NCBI RefSeq assembly: GCF_013377255.1
Contig: NZ_CP016614.1
Location: forward strand, 938,501-1,002,500
Length of the DNA stretch: 64,000 nucleotides
DNA from: Mannheimia granulomatis
GTDB lineage: Bacteria > Pseudomonadota > Gammaproteobacteria > Enterobacterales > Pasteurellaceae
Direction: 5' to 3'
In this document: positions 1 through 8,060 of the stretch, piece by piece
Numbering within the stretch: the stretch's first letter is position 1
Layout of the letters: the number at the start of each line of letters is the position of its first letter
Notes under the pieces: model-generated
Seen by the model: only the letters and a program-made list of their open reading frames with translations
The model's database searches: none
Told to the model about the DNA's origin: nothing
Made by a program: the position numbers and the translations under genes

Positions 1-752
1 ATAACTTTATGCGTCCAAGTCCTCGAGTGTTAGTGTGTGTGCCTGCCGGTGCAACGCAAGTAGAACGTCGTGCGATTAAAGAGTCTGCAATTGGTGCCGG
101 TGCACGTGAGGTATATTTAATTGAAGAACCAATGGCTGCTGCAATCGGTGCCGGCTTACCGGTACACGAAGCAATGGGTTCTATGGTTATTGATATTGGT
201 GGTGGTACAACTGAAGTTGCAGTACTGTCTTTAAACGGTATTGTGTATTCAACCTCAGTTCGTATTGGTGGCGATAAATTAGATGAAGCGATTATCGCTT
301 ATGTCCGCCGCCATTTCGGTTCTGCAATCGGTGAAGCTACCGCAGAGCGTATCAAACAAGAAATCGCAAGTGCAAAAATTGAGTCTGATGAAGATGTTAA
401 AACCATAGAAGTACACGGTCATAACTTGGCAGAAGGTGCTCCACGTACATTTGAATTAAACTCAAAACATGTTTTAGAAGCTATTGAGCAACCATTAAAC
501 GGTATTGTAGAAGCAGTAAAAGCAGTATTAGAGCAATGCCCTCCTGAGCTAGCAGCGGATATTTTTGAGCGTGGTATGGTCCTAACCGGTGGTGGTGCGT
601 TATTACATAATTTAGATCGCCTGCTTTCTGATTCAACCGGGGTGCAAGTGATTGTTGCTGAAGATCCGTTAACCTGTGTTGCTCGTGGTGGCGGTAAAGC
701 GTTAGAAATGATCGATATGCACGGTGGCGATGTGTTTAGTAGCGATGATTAA
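1..752 (+). CDS. mreB: Rod shape-determining protein MreB (5' end outside window)
   Basis: This is the C-terminal part of MreB, the bacterial actin that forms membrane-associated filaments and directs elongation-phase wall synthesis. The reading frame is open from base 3, so the gene begins before the window; the ATG at 9 is an internal methionine. Visible MreB/actin-fold signatures are the second phosphate-binding loop (VIDIGGGTTEVAV), the GERGMVLTGGGALL-like adenosine-region motif (here FERGMVLTGGGALL) and the closing ARGGGKALE segment. About 247 residues of an expected ~345 are present. mreC and mreD follow on the same strand, the standard mre order. Identification is essentially certain from motif content; only the missing N-terminus is unknown. 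Confidence 0.97.
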   Translation, partial: NFMRPSPRVLVCVPAGATQVERRAIKESAIGAGAREVYLIEEPMAAAIGAGLPVHEAMGSMVIDIGGGTTEVAVLSLNGIVYSTSVRIGGDKLDEAIIAYVRRHFGSAIGEATAERIKQEIASAKIESDEDVKTIEVHGHNLAEGAPRTFELNSKHVLEAIEQPLNGIVEAVKAVLEQCPPELAADIFERGMVLTGGGALLHNLDRLLSDSTGVQVIVAEDPLTCVARGGGKALEMIDMHGGDVFSSDD

Positions 753-778
753 GTATTTTGTCTAAGCAGATATTAAAT

Positions 779-817
779 TGAAAGTTGGCAATGGATCTTA
801 TCTATTGTCAATTTTCA
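779..817 (+). other. Long hairpin between mreB and mreC
   Basis: An 18-base arm (779-796) faces an 18-base arm (800-817) across the 3-base loop CTT. Every position pairs if three G:U pairs are allowed in the plus-strand RNA. No T-run follows, so it does not look like an ordinary terminator. It begins 26 bases after the mreB stop and ends 37 bases before mreC. An mRNA stability or partial-attenuation role is inferred from position only. Confidence 0.6.
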
Positions 818-854
818 TTATATATTCCCATAAATTTCACATAATATTTCTCTA

Positions 855-1910
855 ATGAAACCGATTTTTGCTAAAACGCCTTCTTTAGGCATGCGTCTGA
901 TTATTGCGATAATACTTTCTATTGCGCTTATTCTTTCTGATGGGCGTAGCTCATTGATGATTCAAGCCCGTAATATGCTTGAAACTGCAGTGAGTGGATT
1001 ATATTATTTTGCAAATACTCCTCGCTCAATATTAGATGGCGTTAGTGGCAATTTTATCGATAACAATAAATTGCAAATGGAAAATAATTTATTGAAAGAG
1101 CAATTAAGAGAAAAAAGTGCGGATTTATTATTACTTGATCAGCTTAAAGTGGAAAATCAGCGTTTAAGACTGTTGCTGAGTTCTCCTCTTCGCCAAGATG
1201 AATATAAAAAAATAGCAGAAGTATTGGCTGCCGAAATGGATGCATATCGCCAACAAGTCGTGATAAACCAAGGGCGTTTGGATGGTGCTTTTGTCGGACA
1301 GCCGATTATTGATGAACGAGGTGTGGTAGGTCAGGTCATTTCAGTGGGTGAGAAATCAAGCCGAGTGCTACTTTTAACCGATATCACCCACGCAATTCCT
1401 ATTCAAGTATTACGTAATGATGTACGTGGTATCGCAAATGGTACAGGCGGAAATAATGAACTGGTTGTTGATAACCTGCCACGTTCTATTGATGTGGTGA
1501 AAGGAGATGTATTAGTTACATCAGGTTTGGGAGGGCGTTTCCCAGAAGGTTATCCGGTGGCGATTGTAGAAACTGTTGAAAACGATACCAAAAGCCAATT
1601 TGCACGTATTGTGGCGCGTCCTTTAGCTTCATTTGACAGGCTACGCTATTTACTTTTGCTTTGGCCAACGTCAGAAGAGAAAAATTACAGCCAAAGTTTA
1701 TCGCCGGAACAAGTACGTGAAGTCGTAGAGGAAAGACGTAATAGCATTAATCCTTTTGAACGTTTAAAACAGATGTCGAATAAGAAAGTTGAAGTTCAAT
1801 TAGATGCAAAAGAAGAACAAATAGACGCAGATGAAACTATTGAAAATCCGGCTGAGCAACCGGATATCGAAAATCATGAAAATTATCACACCGAACAAGG
1901 AGCTGAATAA
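855..1910 (+). CDS. mreC: Rod shape-determining protein MreC
   Basis: MreC is the bitopic inner-membrane component of the elongasome, linking cytoplasmic MreB to periplasmic wall synthases. The 351-residue product has one membrane anchor near residues 12-30, a coiled coil rich in Leu/Glu/Asn near 70-110 (NNKLQMENNLLKEQL), then the paired beta-barrel domains (VINQGRLDGAFVGQPII, GVVGQVISVG, VTSGLGGRFPEGYPV). The C-terminus carries an acidic, Glu/Asn-rich tail of about 60 residues that is probably disordered. The stop codon abuts the mreD start directly, so the two are likely translationally coupled. A long hairpin separates it from mreB. Confidence 0.96.
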   Translation: MKPIFAKTPSLGMRLIIAIILSIALILSDGRSSLMIQARNMLETAVSGLYYFANTPRSILDGVSGNFIDNNKLQMENNLLKEQLREKSADLLLLDQLKVENQRLRLLLSSPLRQDEYKKIAEVLAAEMDAYRQQVVINQGRLDGAFVGQPIIDERGVVGQVISVGEKSSRVLLLTDITHAIPIQVLRNDVRGIANGTGGNNELVVDNLPRSIDVVKGDVLVTSGLGGRFPEGYPVAIVETVENDTKSQFARIVARPLASFDRLRYLLLLWPTSEEKNYSQSLSPEQVREVVEERRNSINPFERLKQMSNKKVEVQLDAKEEQIDADETIENPAEQPDIENHENYHTEQGAE

Positions 1911-2399
1911 ATGAGAGCAAATCCGATTTTTCAGCTATTGGTGTTAATTGCCATTTTTGTTGTTTCATTTGTATTGGAAATCATGCCTTGGCCTATTGGT
2001 TTCCAAGGCTTACGTCCAAATTGGATTGTATTAGTATTAATTTACTGGGTACTGGCATTGCCGGATAAAATCAGTGTCGGTACAGCTTTTATTGCCGGTA
2101 TTGTGTGGGATCTGATTCTTGGCTCCATTTTAGGCATACATGCTTTGGTATTATCGATCGCTATCTACTTTGTGGCGAAATATCACTTAATTTTGCGTAA
2201 CCTTTCCCTTTGGTTACAAAGTTTACTGGTGATTGCTTATATTATTTTGATCCGTTGCTCGATTTTTATTATTGAATTTCTGTTGCATCGTGCAGAATTT
2301 AACTCTCAAGAGCTCTTAGGTGCAGTGATAAGCGGTATCTTATGGCCATGGATTTTCTTGTTGATGCGTCATATTCGCCGCCAATTACGGTTACGCTAA
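1911..2399 (+). CDS. mreD: Rod shape-determining protein MreD
   Basis: MreD is the polytopic membrane partner of MreC in the cell-elongation complex. The 162-residue product is almost wholly hydrophobic, with about five predicted membrane spans, and contains the family's FQGLRPNWIVLVLIYWVLA and GIVWDLILGSILG regions. Its ATG follows the mreC stop with no intervening base, which fits tight translational coupling within mreBCD. Length matches the enterobacterial protein (162 residues). rarA starts 14 bases downstream, so the transcript may continue. Confidence 0.95.
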   Translation: MRANPIFQLLVLIAIFVVSFVLEIMPWPIGFQGLRPNWIVLVLIYWVLALPDKISVGTAFIAGIVWDLILGSILGIHALVLSIAIYFVAKYHLILRNLSLWLQSLLVIAYIILIRCSIFIIEFLLHRAEFNSQELLGAVISGILWPWIFLLMRHIRRQLRLR

Positions 2400-2413
2400 G
2401 AGATGAGGTTTAA

Positions 2414-3751
2414 ATGAACAGTTTGTCTTTTGATTTCGCAGAAGATTTTCGACCGCTTGCAGCTCGCATGCGGCCTCGGAATTTAAGCGAATACATCGGT
2501 CAATCTCATTTGATTGGCGAAGGCAAACCGCTTCGCAGAGCTATAGAGGCTGGGCATAGCCATTCCATGATTTTTTGGGGACCTCCGGGAACCGGTAAAA
2601 CTACTTTAGCAGAAATTATCGCTCACCATTTTGATGCTGAGGTCGAACGTATTTCAGCTGTTACCAGTGGGGTAAAAGAAATTCGAGAGGCAATTGAGCA
2701 GGCAAAGCTGAATCGTCAATCGGGTAGAAGAACCTTATTATTCGTAGATGAAGTTCACCGTTTCAACAAAAGCCAGCAAGATGCCTTTTTACCACATATT
2801 GAAGACGGTACCATTATCTTTATCGGGGCGACTACTGAAAATCCCTCTTTTGAGCTGAATAATGCATTACTTTCACGTGCCAGAATTTATATTCTTAAGC
2901 CCTTACAAGCGGTTGAAATTGAAAAAGTTTTGCAAACAGCGGTGTCTGATAAAGAGCGAGGATTTGGCAATGAAAATTTGCAGTTTGAAGATGATGTGCT
3001 GAGACTACTGGCCGACTATGTTAATGGTGATGCCCGTTTTGCCCTCAACTGCTTAGAGTTAATGGTGGATATGGCGGAAAGCACAAGCGAGACTAAGTTG
3101 CTAAACAAGGCTCTTCTGATCGAAGTTTTAGGTGAACGACAAGCCCGTTTTGATAAAGGTGGTGATCGTTATTATGATCTGATTTCTGCGTTACATAAAT
3201 CTATTCGAGGTTCTTCGCCAGACGGTGCTTTGTATTGGTATGCTCGAATTTTAACGGCCGGTGGTGATCCGCTTTATGTTGCCAGAAGATTACTCGCGAT
3301 TGCCTCGGAAGATGTGGGAAATGCGGATCCAAGGGCTATGCAGATTGCTATTGCCGCTTGGGATTGTTTTACCCGAGTGGGAGCTTATGAAGGGGAAAGA
3401 GCGATTGCCCAGGCGATTATTTATCTTGCGGTGGCACCAAAAAGCAATGCGGTCTATCAAGCCTTTAATGAGGCAAAACGGTTGGCTAAAGAGGCGAAAG
3501 ATTACGATGTACCTGAGCATTTACGTAATGCCCCAACGAATTTAATGAAATCCTTAGGCTATGGTGAAGAATATCGCTACGCCCATAATGAGCCAAATGC
3601 TTACGCAGCCGGAGAAAATTATTTTCCACCTGAATTAAAAGATACTCAATTTTATTTTCCGACAGAAAGGGGAATGGAAAAGCAAATTAAAGAAAAAATG
3701 GCATGGCTGAAAGCACAAGATGAGGCTAGCCTGACTCAACGTTATAAATAG
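2414..3751 (+). CDS. rarA: Replication-associated recombination protein A (AAA+ ATPase)
   Basis: RarA (MgsA) is a clamp-loader-like AAA+ ATPase that acts at stalled replication forks. The 445-residue product has Walker A GPPGTGKTT at residues 56-64, Walker B LLFVDE near 108-113, sensor 1 IGATTENPSF, the arginine-finger region LLSRARI, and the C-terminal tetramerisation domain (DRYYDLISALHKSIRGSSPDGALYWYAR region). Length agrees with E. coli RarA (447). It lies 14 bases after mreD, possibly on the same transcript, and is followed by a spaced inverted pair of uptake words. Confidence 0.97.
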   Translation: MNSLSFDFAEDFRPLAARMRPRNLSEYIGQSHLIGEGKPLRRAIEAGHSHSMIFWGPPGTGKTTLAEIIAHHFDAEVERISAVTSGVKEIREAIEQAKLNRQSGRRTLLFVDEVHRFNKSQQDAFLPHIEDGTIIFIGATTENPSFELNNALLSRARIYILKPLQAVEIEKVLQTAVSDKERGFGNENLQFEDDVLRLLADYVNGDARFALNCLELMVDMAESTSETKLLNKALLIEVLGERQARFDKGGDRYYDLISALHKSIRGSSPDGALYWYARILTAGGDPLYVARRLLAIASEDVGNADPRAMQIAIAAWDCFTRVGAYEGERAIAQAIIYLAVAPKSNAVYQAFNEAKRLAKEAKDYDVPEHLRNAPTNLMKSLGYGEEYRYAHNEPNAYAAGENYFPPELKDTQFYFPTERGMEKQIKEKMAWLKAQDEASLTQRYK

Positions 3752-3754
3752 TTG

Positions 3755-3810
3755 CAAGCGGTCGAAATTAGCAAAAAATTTGCAAATTTTTGGTAAAAAA
3801 TCACCGCTTG
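3755..3810. repeat. Inverted pair of DNA uptake words
   Basis: CAAGCGGT at 3755-3762 and its inverse ACCGCTTG at 3803-3810 flank an A/T-rich spacer just after the rarA stop. Such inverted pairs are common in Pasteurellaceae after genes and can fold as weak terminators. Confidence 0.7.
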
Positions 3811-3830
3811 TTATTCACCTAAATTGAATT

Positions 3831-4616
3831 ATGTTTGATATTTTATTTCCCGCTTGGCTTGCCGGCGTTTGTTTGGCTTTTATTACTGCACCGCTTGGTG
3901 CTTTTGTGGTATGGCGAAAAATGGCTTATTTCGGCGATACTCTTTCTCATTCTGCCTTACTTGGGGTGGCATTAGGCATTTTCTTGCAAATTGATCCCTA
4001 TCTTGCTGTTATTGTGATGACCATTGTGTTGGCGCTGTTACTGGTTTGGTTGGAGCAGAAAACTCATTATTCGGTAGATACTGTACTTGGTATTATTGCG
4101 CATATCAGTCTTTCTCTTGGGGTTATTACCATTAGTTTACTTGATAATGTCAGAGTGGATTTAATGTCCTACTTATTTGGCGATTTATTGGCGATCAATT
4201 CCAACGATGTTCTCTTTATTGCTCTTGGTGCGGCTGCTATTTTGTCCATTTTAGCACTCTATTGGAAAGCTTTACTATCAATAACCATCAGTGCTGAATT
4301 AGCTCAAATTGAGGGGCTAAATGTTGTACGTCTACGTTTATTGTTGATGATTTTAACTGCATTAACTATTGCTTTGAGTATGAAATTTGTCGGAGCATTA
4401 ATTATTACCTCATTACTGATTATTCCCTCGGCTACTGCAAGGCGATTTGCCAGAACACCTGAAAGAATGGTGATTATTGCCATTTTATTGAGCATAGTTG
4501 CAGTAACGGGTGGGCTGTTATTGTCGGCTTGGAAAGATACTCCGGCAGGGCCTTCTGTTGTGATTTGTGCCGGTTTTATCTTTTTATTATCGCTGTTTAA
4601 GAAAGAGAATAGTTAA
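3831..4616 (+). CDS. znuB: Zinc ABC transporter membrane permease ZnuB
   Basis: This is the membrane subunit of the high-affinity zinc importer ZnuABC. The 261-residue protein has about seven or eight hydrophobic spans and typical ABC-3 permease family sequence: GAFVVWRKMAYFGDTLSHSALLGVALG at the N-terminus, SLLIIPSATARRFA near residue 200 and SAWKDTPAGPSVV near the end. znuA and znuC are not in the window, so the operon is split, as in other Pasteurellaceae. No zinc-uptake-regulator box was recognised upstream. An Mn/Fe permease of the same family (YfeC/D) is the alternative, but the sequence reads as ZnuB. Confidence 0.9.
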   Translation: MFDILFPAWLAGVCLAFITAPLGAFVVWRKMAYFGDTLSHSALLGVALGIFLQIDPYLAVIVMTIVLALLLVWLEQKTHYSVDTVLGIIAHISLSLGVITISLLDNVRVDLMSYLFGDLLAINSNDVLFIALGAAAILSILALYWKALLSITISAELAQIEGLNVVRLRLLLMILTALTIALSMKFVGALIITSLLIIPSATARRFARTPERMVIIAILLSIVAVTGGLLLSAWKDTPAGPSVVICAGFIFLLSLFKKENS

Positions 4617-4751
4617 ACGAATATATAACGATATAAAATATAAACAGAAAGCATAATATTTTAGCGAAATGCCATTGAATTTCAGCATTAATCCGTTTAA
4701 ATTGCATTATTATTTTTTGTGTTTTACTTACCTATTATTTAAGAAGTTATT

Positions 4752-5552
4752 ATGTGTCAATTACTTGGAATGAATTGTAATACGCCAACTGATATTACTT
4801 TTTCTTTTGATGGTTTTCGCCGCCGTGGAGGCTTAACTGATCATCATACAGATGGATTTGGAATCGCATTTTTTGAGGGAAAGGGAGTGCGTGTTTTTCG
4901 CGATAACCGCCCGGGAGCCTCATCACCTATGGCTGAGTCAATCGGTCAATACCAGATTAAATCTTTAAATGTTGTGGCACATATTCGTAAAGCCACGCGA
5001 GGTGATGTTAACCTTGAAAATACGCATCCTTTTATTCGAGAATTGTGGGGCGAAAACTGGGTCTTTGCTCATAATGGTACAGTAGAAGGGGTTGGTGTTT
5101 GCGAAGATTGCCATTATCAACCGATTGGTACTACTGATTCTGAAGCTGCATTTTGCAGAATTGTTTCTGAATTAAAAGAGATGTATCCGGCTAAACCAAG
5201 CGAAAAAGAGATTTTTGATGCGGTGGTAAAAATCACCTCAGAAATTGCTGAACACGGTGTATTTAATTTTATTCTTTCTAACGGACATTGGATGATTGCT
5301 CGTTGTACCACAAATCTCCATTATGTTTGTCGTAAAGCCCCTTTTGGTAAGGCTCTGCGTGATGACGATGTTTCTATTGATTTTAGCCAATATACGAAAA
5401 TTACCGATAAGGTGACTGTTATCACAACACAGCCTCTCACCAAAAATGAGAATTGGACCAAAATGAAAAATGGTGGTTATGTTTTCTTTAAAGATGGTGA
5501 TGTAGTTTATGAAATAGAAGGCACTTTGCCTGAGGCGAAACCTCACGTTTAA
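4752..5552 (+). CDS. yafJ: Class II glutamine amidotransferase, YafJ type
   Basis: This is an N-terminal-nucleophile glutamine amidotransferase-domain protein of the YafJ family; its acceptor substrate is not established. Cys2 (MCQLLGMN) would become the catalytic N-terminus after Met removal. Other class II landmarks are TDHHTDGFGIAFFE, HIRKATRGDVNLENTHPF and FAHNGTVEG. The product of 266 residues is a stand-alone glutaminase domain with no synthase domain, matching E. coli YafJ in length. The gene is solitary, preceded by 135 bases with nothing recognisable and followed by a candidate small RNA/terminator region. Confidence 0.88.
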   Translation: MCQLLGMNCNTPTDITFSFDGFRRRGGLTDHHTDGFGIAFFEGKGVRVFRDNRPGASSPMAESIGQYQIKSLNVVAHIRKATRGDVNLENTHPFIRELWGENWVFAHNGTVEGVGVCEDCHYQPIGTTDSEAAFCRIVSELKEMYPAKPSEKEIFDAVVKITSEIAEHGVFNFILSNGHWMIARCTTNLHYVCRKAPFGKALRDDDVSIDFSQYTKITDKVTVITTQPLTKNENWTKMKNGGYVFFKDGDVVYEIEGTLPEAKPHV

Positions 5553-5596
5553 TCTTAGAAAATATGGCGTTTGATCTGTACCTTAATCAGTTAGCT

Positions 5597-5693
5597 TTGA
5601 ATCTAATTATTAGGACAGAGTAATATTATGCTTTTTCATATCATTTATTTTCTTATTCATCTTATTTCTGTCCCACATTTGTGGGATTTTTTT
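5597..5693 (+). ncRNA. Candidate small RNA (promoter plus terminator) or 23-codon ORF
   Basis: TTGAAT at 5597-5602 and TAATAT at 5621-5626, 18 bases apart, resemble a sigma-70 promoter. The predicted start near 5633 would give a ~60-base U/C-rich transcript ending in the 5671-5693 terminator. Alternatively the same stretch encodes a 23-residue hydrophobic peptide from ATG 5628 to TGA 5699, but its AGGA is 12 bases upstream and its coding end overlaps the terminator, so I consider that less likely. Neither reading is proven. Confidence 0.3.
5671..5693 (+). terminator. Rho-independent terminator
   Basis: Stem TCCCAC (5671-5676) / GTGGGA (5681-5686), loop ATTT, followed by seven Ts. It ends transcripts from yafJ or from the candidate small RNA just upstream. 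Confidence 0.8.
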
Positions 5694-5745
5694 GTTTGAA
5701 AGAAAGCTATACATTCAAACTAAACCGTTTTAGCTTGTTTTTTGG

Positions 5746-5778
5746 TTGAGAATAAATTATATTAAAAACAATTCTCAA
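5746..5778. promoter_or_regulatory. Inverted repeat upstream of TonB receptor (Fur-like?)
   Basis: Perfect 8-base arms TTGAGAAT (5746-5753) and ATTCTCAA (5771-5778) separated by 17 A/T-rich bases, 25 bases before the receptor start codon. GAGAAT/ATTCTC resembles Fur half-sites, and iron-regulated receptors are usual Fur targets, but the spacing is wider than one classical 19-base Fur box. Operator function is inferred. Confidence 0.4.
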
Positions 5779-5802
5779 TTAAACTTTCTACAAGGAAGCT
5801 CC

Positions 5803-7935
5803 ATGAAATTCAAACACAGCCTTATTTATTCTGCGTTATTCCTTTCCCCTATTACTTTTGCCCAAGAAAAAGACGTTCAACTTGATGAGGTTAAGGTTAT
5901 TGCTGAATTAGAAAAAATTAAAGCAACGGATAATCAAAAAGCCGTGGTGGATTTAAGTTTGCTCGGCAAACAGCTGGCTTTTACCTCACCTATTACAGTT
6001 GTGAATTACGATGAACAAGCGTTTGCGGATAAATTGCCGCGTAATGTAGTGGATGCCTTGGCAAAAACGGATGCATCAATTATAAATTTTGGTGGTGAAA
6101 CCAATACGCTGGGGGGCATTTATGTACGTGGTTTGCAGCTGGATGCCCGTCAGTTTAGTGTTAATGGTTTGTCGGGTTTATACGGAGCATACAATACTAC
6201 TACTTCAGCGGTAGGTTCGGTACAGTTAATCAAAGGGGCTTCAACTGCAACGGTGGGCATGGATCCTGAAGGTGCGGCAGGGGCGGCAGTAAATATTGAA
6301 ACCAAACGAGCAACAGATGGGCCGATCAATAAAATCGGCTTGGCGTGGTTCTCAAATAGTCGTTTGCAAGAGAGCTTTGATTTTGGCAGACGTTTTGGGA
6401 CAAATAACGAATGGGGCGTACGTGTTAGTGGGCTTTATCGTGATGGCAATACTGCTCGTCAACATTACAGTGAACTGGCAAAAGAAATTGCACTTGGTGC
6501 AGATTATAGCGGTGAGAAATTGCGTGTCGGTGTGGATTATTTCCAAAGCAAACGAGCGACTAAAGGCGGACGTGCAAGGGTACAAGATATGCAAAATTTA
6601 ACTTTTGCTTTACCGGTTGCACCGAATGGTAAAATTAATTTAGTGCCTAGTTGGTCTCGCCAAACAACTGATGATGAAACCGCATTAATCACCTTTGAAT
6701 ACGACTTACCTTGGCGAATGATGCTCTCAGGGGGCATTGGGCATATGGAGTCCAAATATTACGGCAATTTTACCCAATTAACGATGCTAAATAGCAAAGG
6801 GAATTATCGAGCCGTTAATGCGACGGCAATGGATTTCCGCTCTCGTACTACCAGTGGCAATTTAAAACTACAAGGAGAGCTTGAAACCGGCTCAATTTCT
6901 CATGCGTGGAGTATTGCTTACGATTTAGTTCAACGCCAACGAGATCACGATAGTAATCCAACCACACGACGTGGTGGCAGATTTAATAGCAATATCTATA
7001 CACCAGAGTTTATTAATGAACCGAATCACGGTAGCCTTGAGCAAGCCGCTGATAATAAATTTACTGCCCAAAGTATCGCTTTTTCTGACACACTCGGCTT
7101 GATTGATAACCAAATTCGCTTAACACTTGGTGGACGCTTCCAATGGATTGAGCAACTTAACCGTGCTACCGATGTACGTTTAAAAGCGGATCGCTTCAGC
7201 CCGATGGCAGCGATTGCTTATGTACCGAATAATGATCTGGTTTATTACGCTAACTATTTGGAAGATTTAGAACCGGGTAATGCCGACCCTGATACAGGTG
7301 AAATGAATAGCCCACGCGTAACCAAGCAAATTGAATTAGGAATGCGTAAAAATTGGAATGAAACTTTTAGTTCAAGTTTAAGTGTTTATGAATTAAGCCG
7401 TCCGGGGATTATTCGTGGTAATACGGCGGCACTTGCGTCAAGTGCAGGTAAAGAGCAAGGAAAAGAACGTAATCGTGGTGTAGAGATAAATCTTTATGCC
7501 AAATTGCTGAAAAACACGCTCCGTCCAAGTTTAGGCATCAGTTATAATCAAGGTAAAGTGTTTGATTTTCCAACCTATGCCGACACTATCGTAAACGGTG
7601 TGCAAGTGACCAGCCCACGCTGGATTGCCAAAGCAGCTGTGGAGTGGGATACGCCATTCATTCAAAACTTAACGTTGAATGCAGGCTTACAACACTATGG
7701 CAAGTCTTACCAAGATACTGCTGCAATTTACCGCTTACCCTCTTACACCACGGTAGATTTAGGCGGGAAATATAGTCTGAAATTTGCTGGAAAACAGGAA
7801 CTCACTTTGCGTGCGGGGGTGGAAAATCTGTTTAACAAACATTATTGGCAAATTCAACGTGGTCAGTACGACCGCAGTTTTGCTGTAGTTGGTATGCCTC
7901 GTACTTACTGGACAAAAGTGGAATATTCATTCTAA
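5803..7935 (+). CDS. TonB-dependent outer-membrane receptor, siderophore type
   Basis: The gene encodes a ligand-gated outer-membrane importer of about 710 residues. I chose ATG 5803 because AAGGA lies just upstream and the protein then begins with a clean signal peptide (MKFKHSLIYSALFLSPITFA, cut before QE). A TonB-box-like stretch (DEVKVIA) follows, then the plug domain (PITVVNYDEQAF, YVRGLQLDARQFSVNG, VQLIKGASTATVG) and a beta-barrel ending in the typical terminal aromatic (YSF). Sequence style is that of the ferri-siderophore receptor subfamily. A BacA/YddA-type ABC transporter follows about 125 bases downstream, an arrangement I recall from H. influenzae HI1466-HI1467. The ligand is unknown. 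Confidence 0.88.
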   Translation: MKFKHSLIYSALFLSPITFAQEKDVQLDEVKVIAELEKIKATDNQKAVVDLSLLGKQLAFTSPITVVNYDEQAFADKLPRNVVDALAKTDASIINFGGETNTLGGIYVRGLQLDARQFSVNGLSGLYGAYNTTTSAVGSVQLIKGASTATVGMDPEGAAGAAVNIETKRATDGPINKIGLAWFSNSRLQESFDFGRRFGTNNEWGVRVSGLYRDGNTARQHYSELAKEIALGADYSGEKLRVGVDYFQSKRATKGGRARVQDMQNLTFALPVAPNGKINLVPSWSRQTTDDETALITFEYDLPWRMMLSGGIGHMESKYYGNFTQLTMLNSKGNYRAVNATAMDFRSRTTSGNLKLQGELETGSISHAWSIAYDLVQRQRDHDSNPTTRRGGRFNSNIYTPEFINEPNHGSLEQAADNKFTAQSIAFSDTLGLIDNQIRLTLGGRFQWIEQLNRATDVRLKADRFSPMAAIAYVPNNDLVYYANYLEDLEPGNADPDTGEMNSPRVTKQIELGMRKNWNETFSSSLSVYELSRPGIIRGNTAALASSAGKEQGKERNRGVEINLYAKLLKNTLRPSLGISYNQGKVFDFPTYADTIVNGVQVTSPRWIAKAAVEWDTPFIQNLTLNAGLQHYGKSYQDTAAIYRLPSYTTVDLGGKYSLKFAGKQELTLRAGVENLFNKHYWQIQRGQYDRSFAVVGMPRTYWTKVEYSF

Positions 7936-7948
7936 TTAAAGCCTAAAG

Positions 7949-7992
7949 CAAGCGGTCATTTTTGCAAAAAAATCTGCAAAAATGACCGCTTG
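7949..7992. terminator. Inverted uptake-word hairpin
   Basis: Perfect 18-base arms (7949-7966 and 7975-7992), each containing CAAGCGGTC or its inverse, separated by 8 A-rich bases. It lies between the receptor and the ABC transporter genes. It is both a paired uptake word and a plausible, though T-run-poor, terminator. Confidence 0.7.
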
Positions 7993-8060
7993 TTATGTTG
8001 TTTTTAAATGGCGATTCTCGGTAGAGTCGCAATTTAAAAGCAATCATTGATTTATAAATT

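Noticed and set aside
5238..5546. 102-codon antisense frame over the yafJ-like gene
   Set aside because: No ribosome-binding site or recognisable protein features; it is the shadow of a well-supported gene, as are the other antisense frames.
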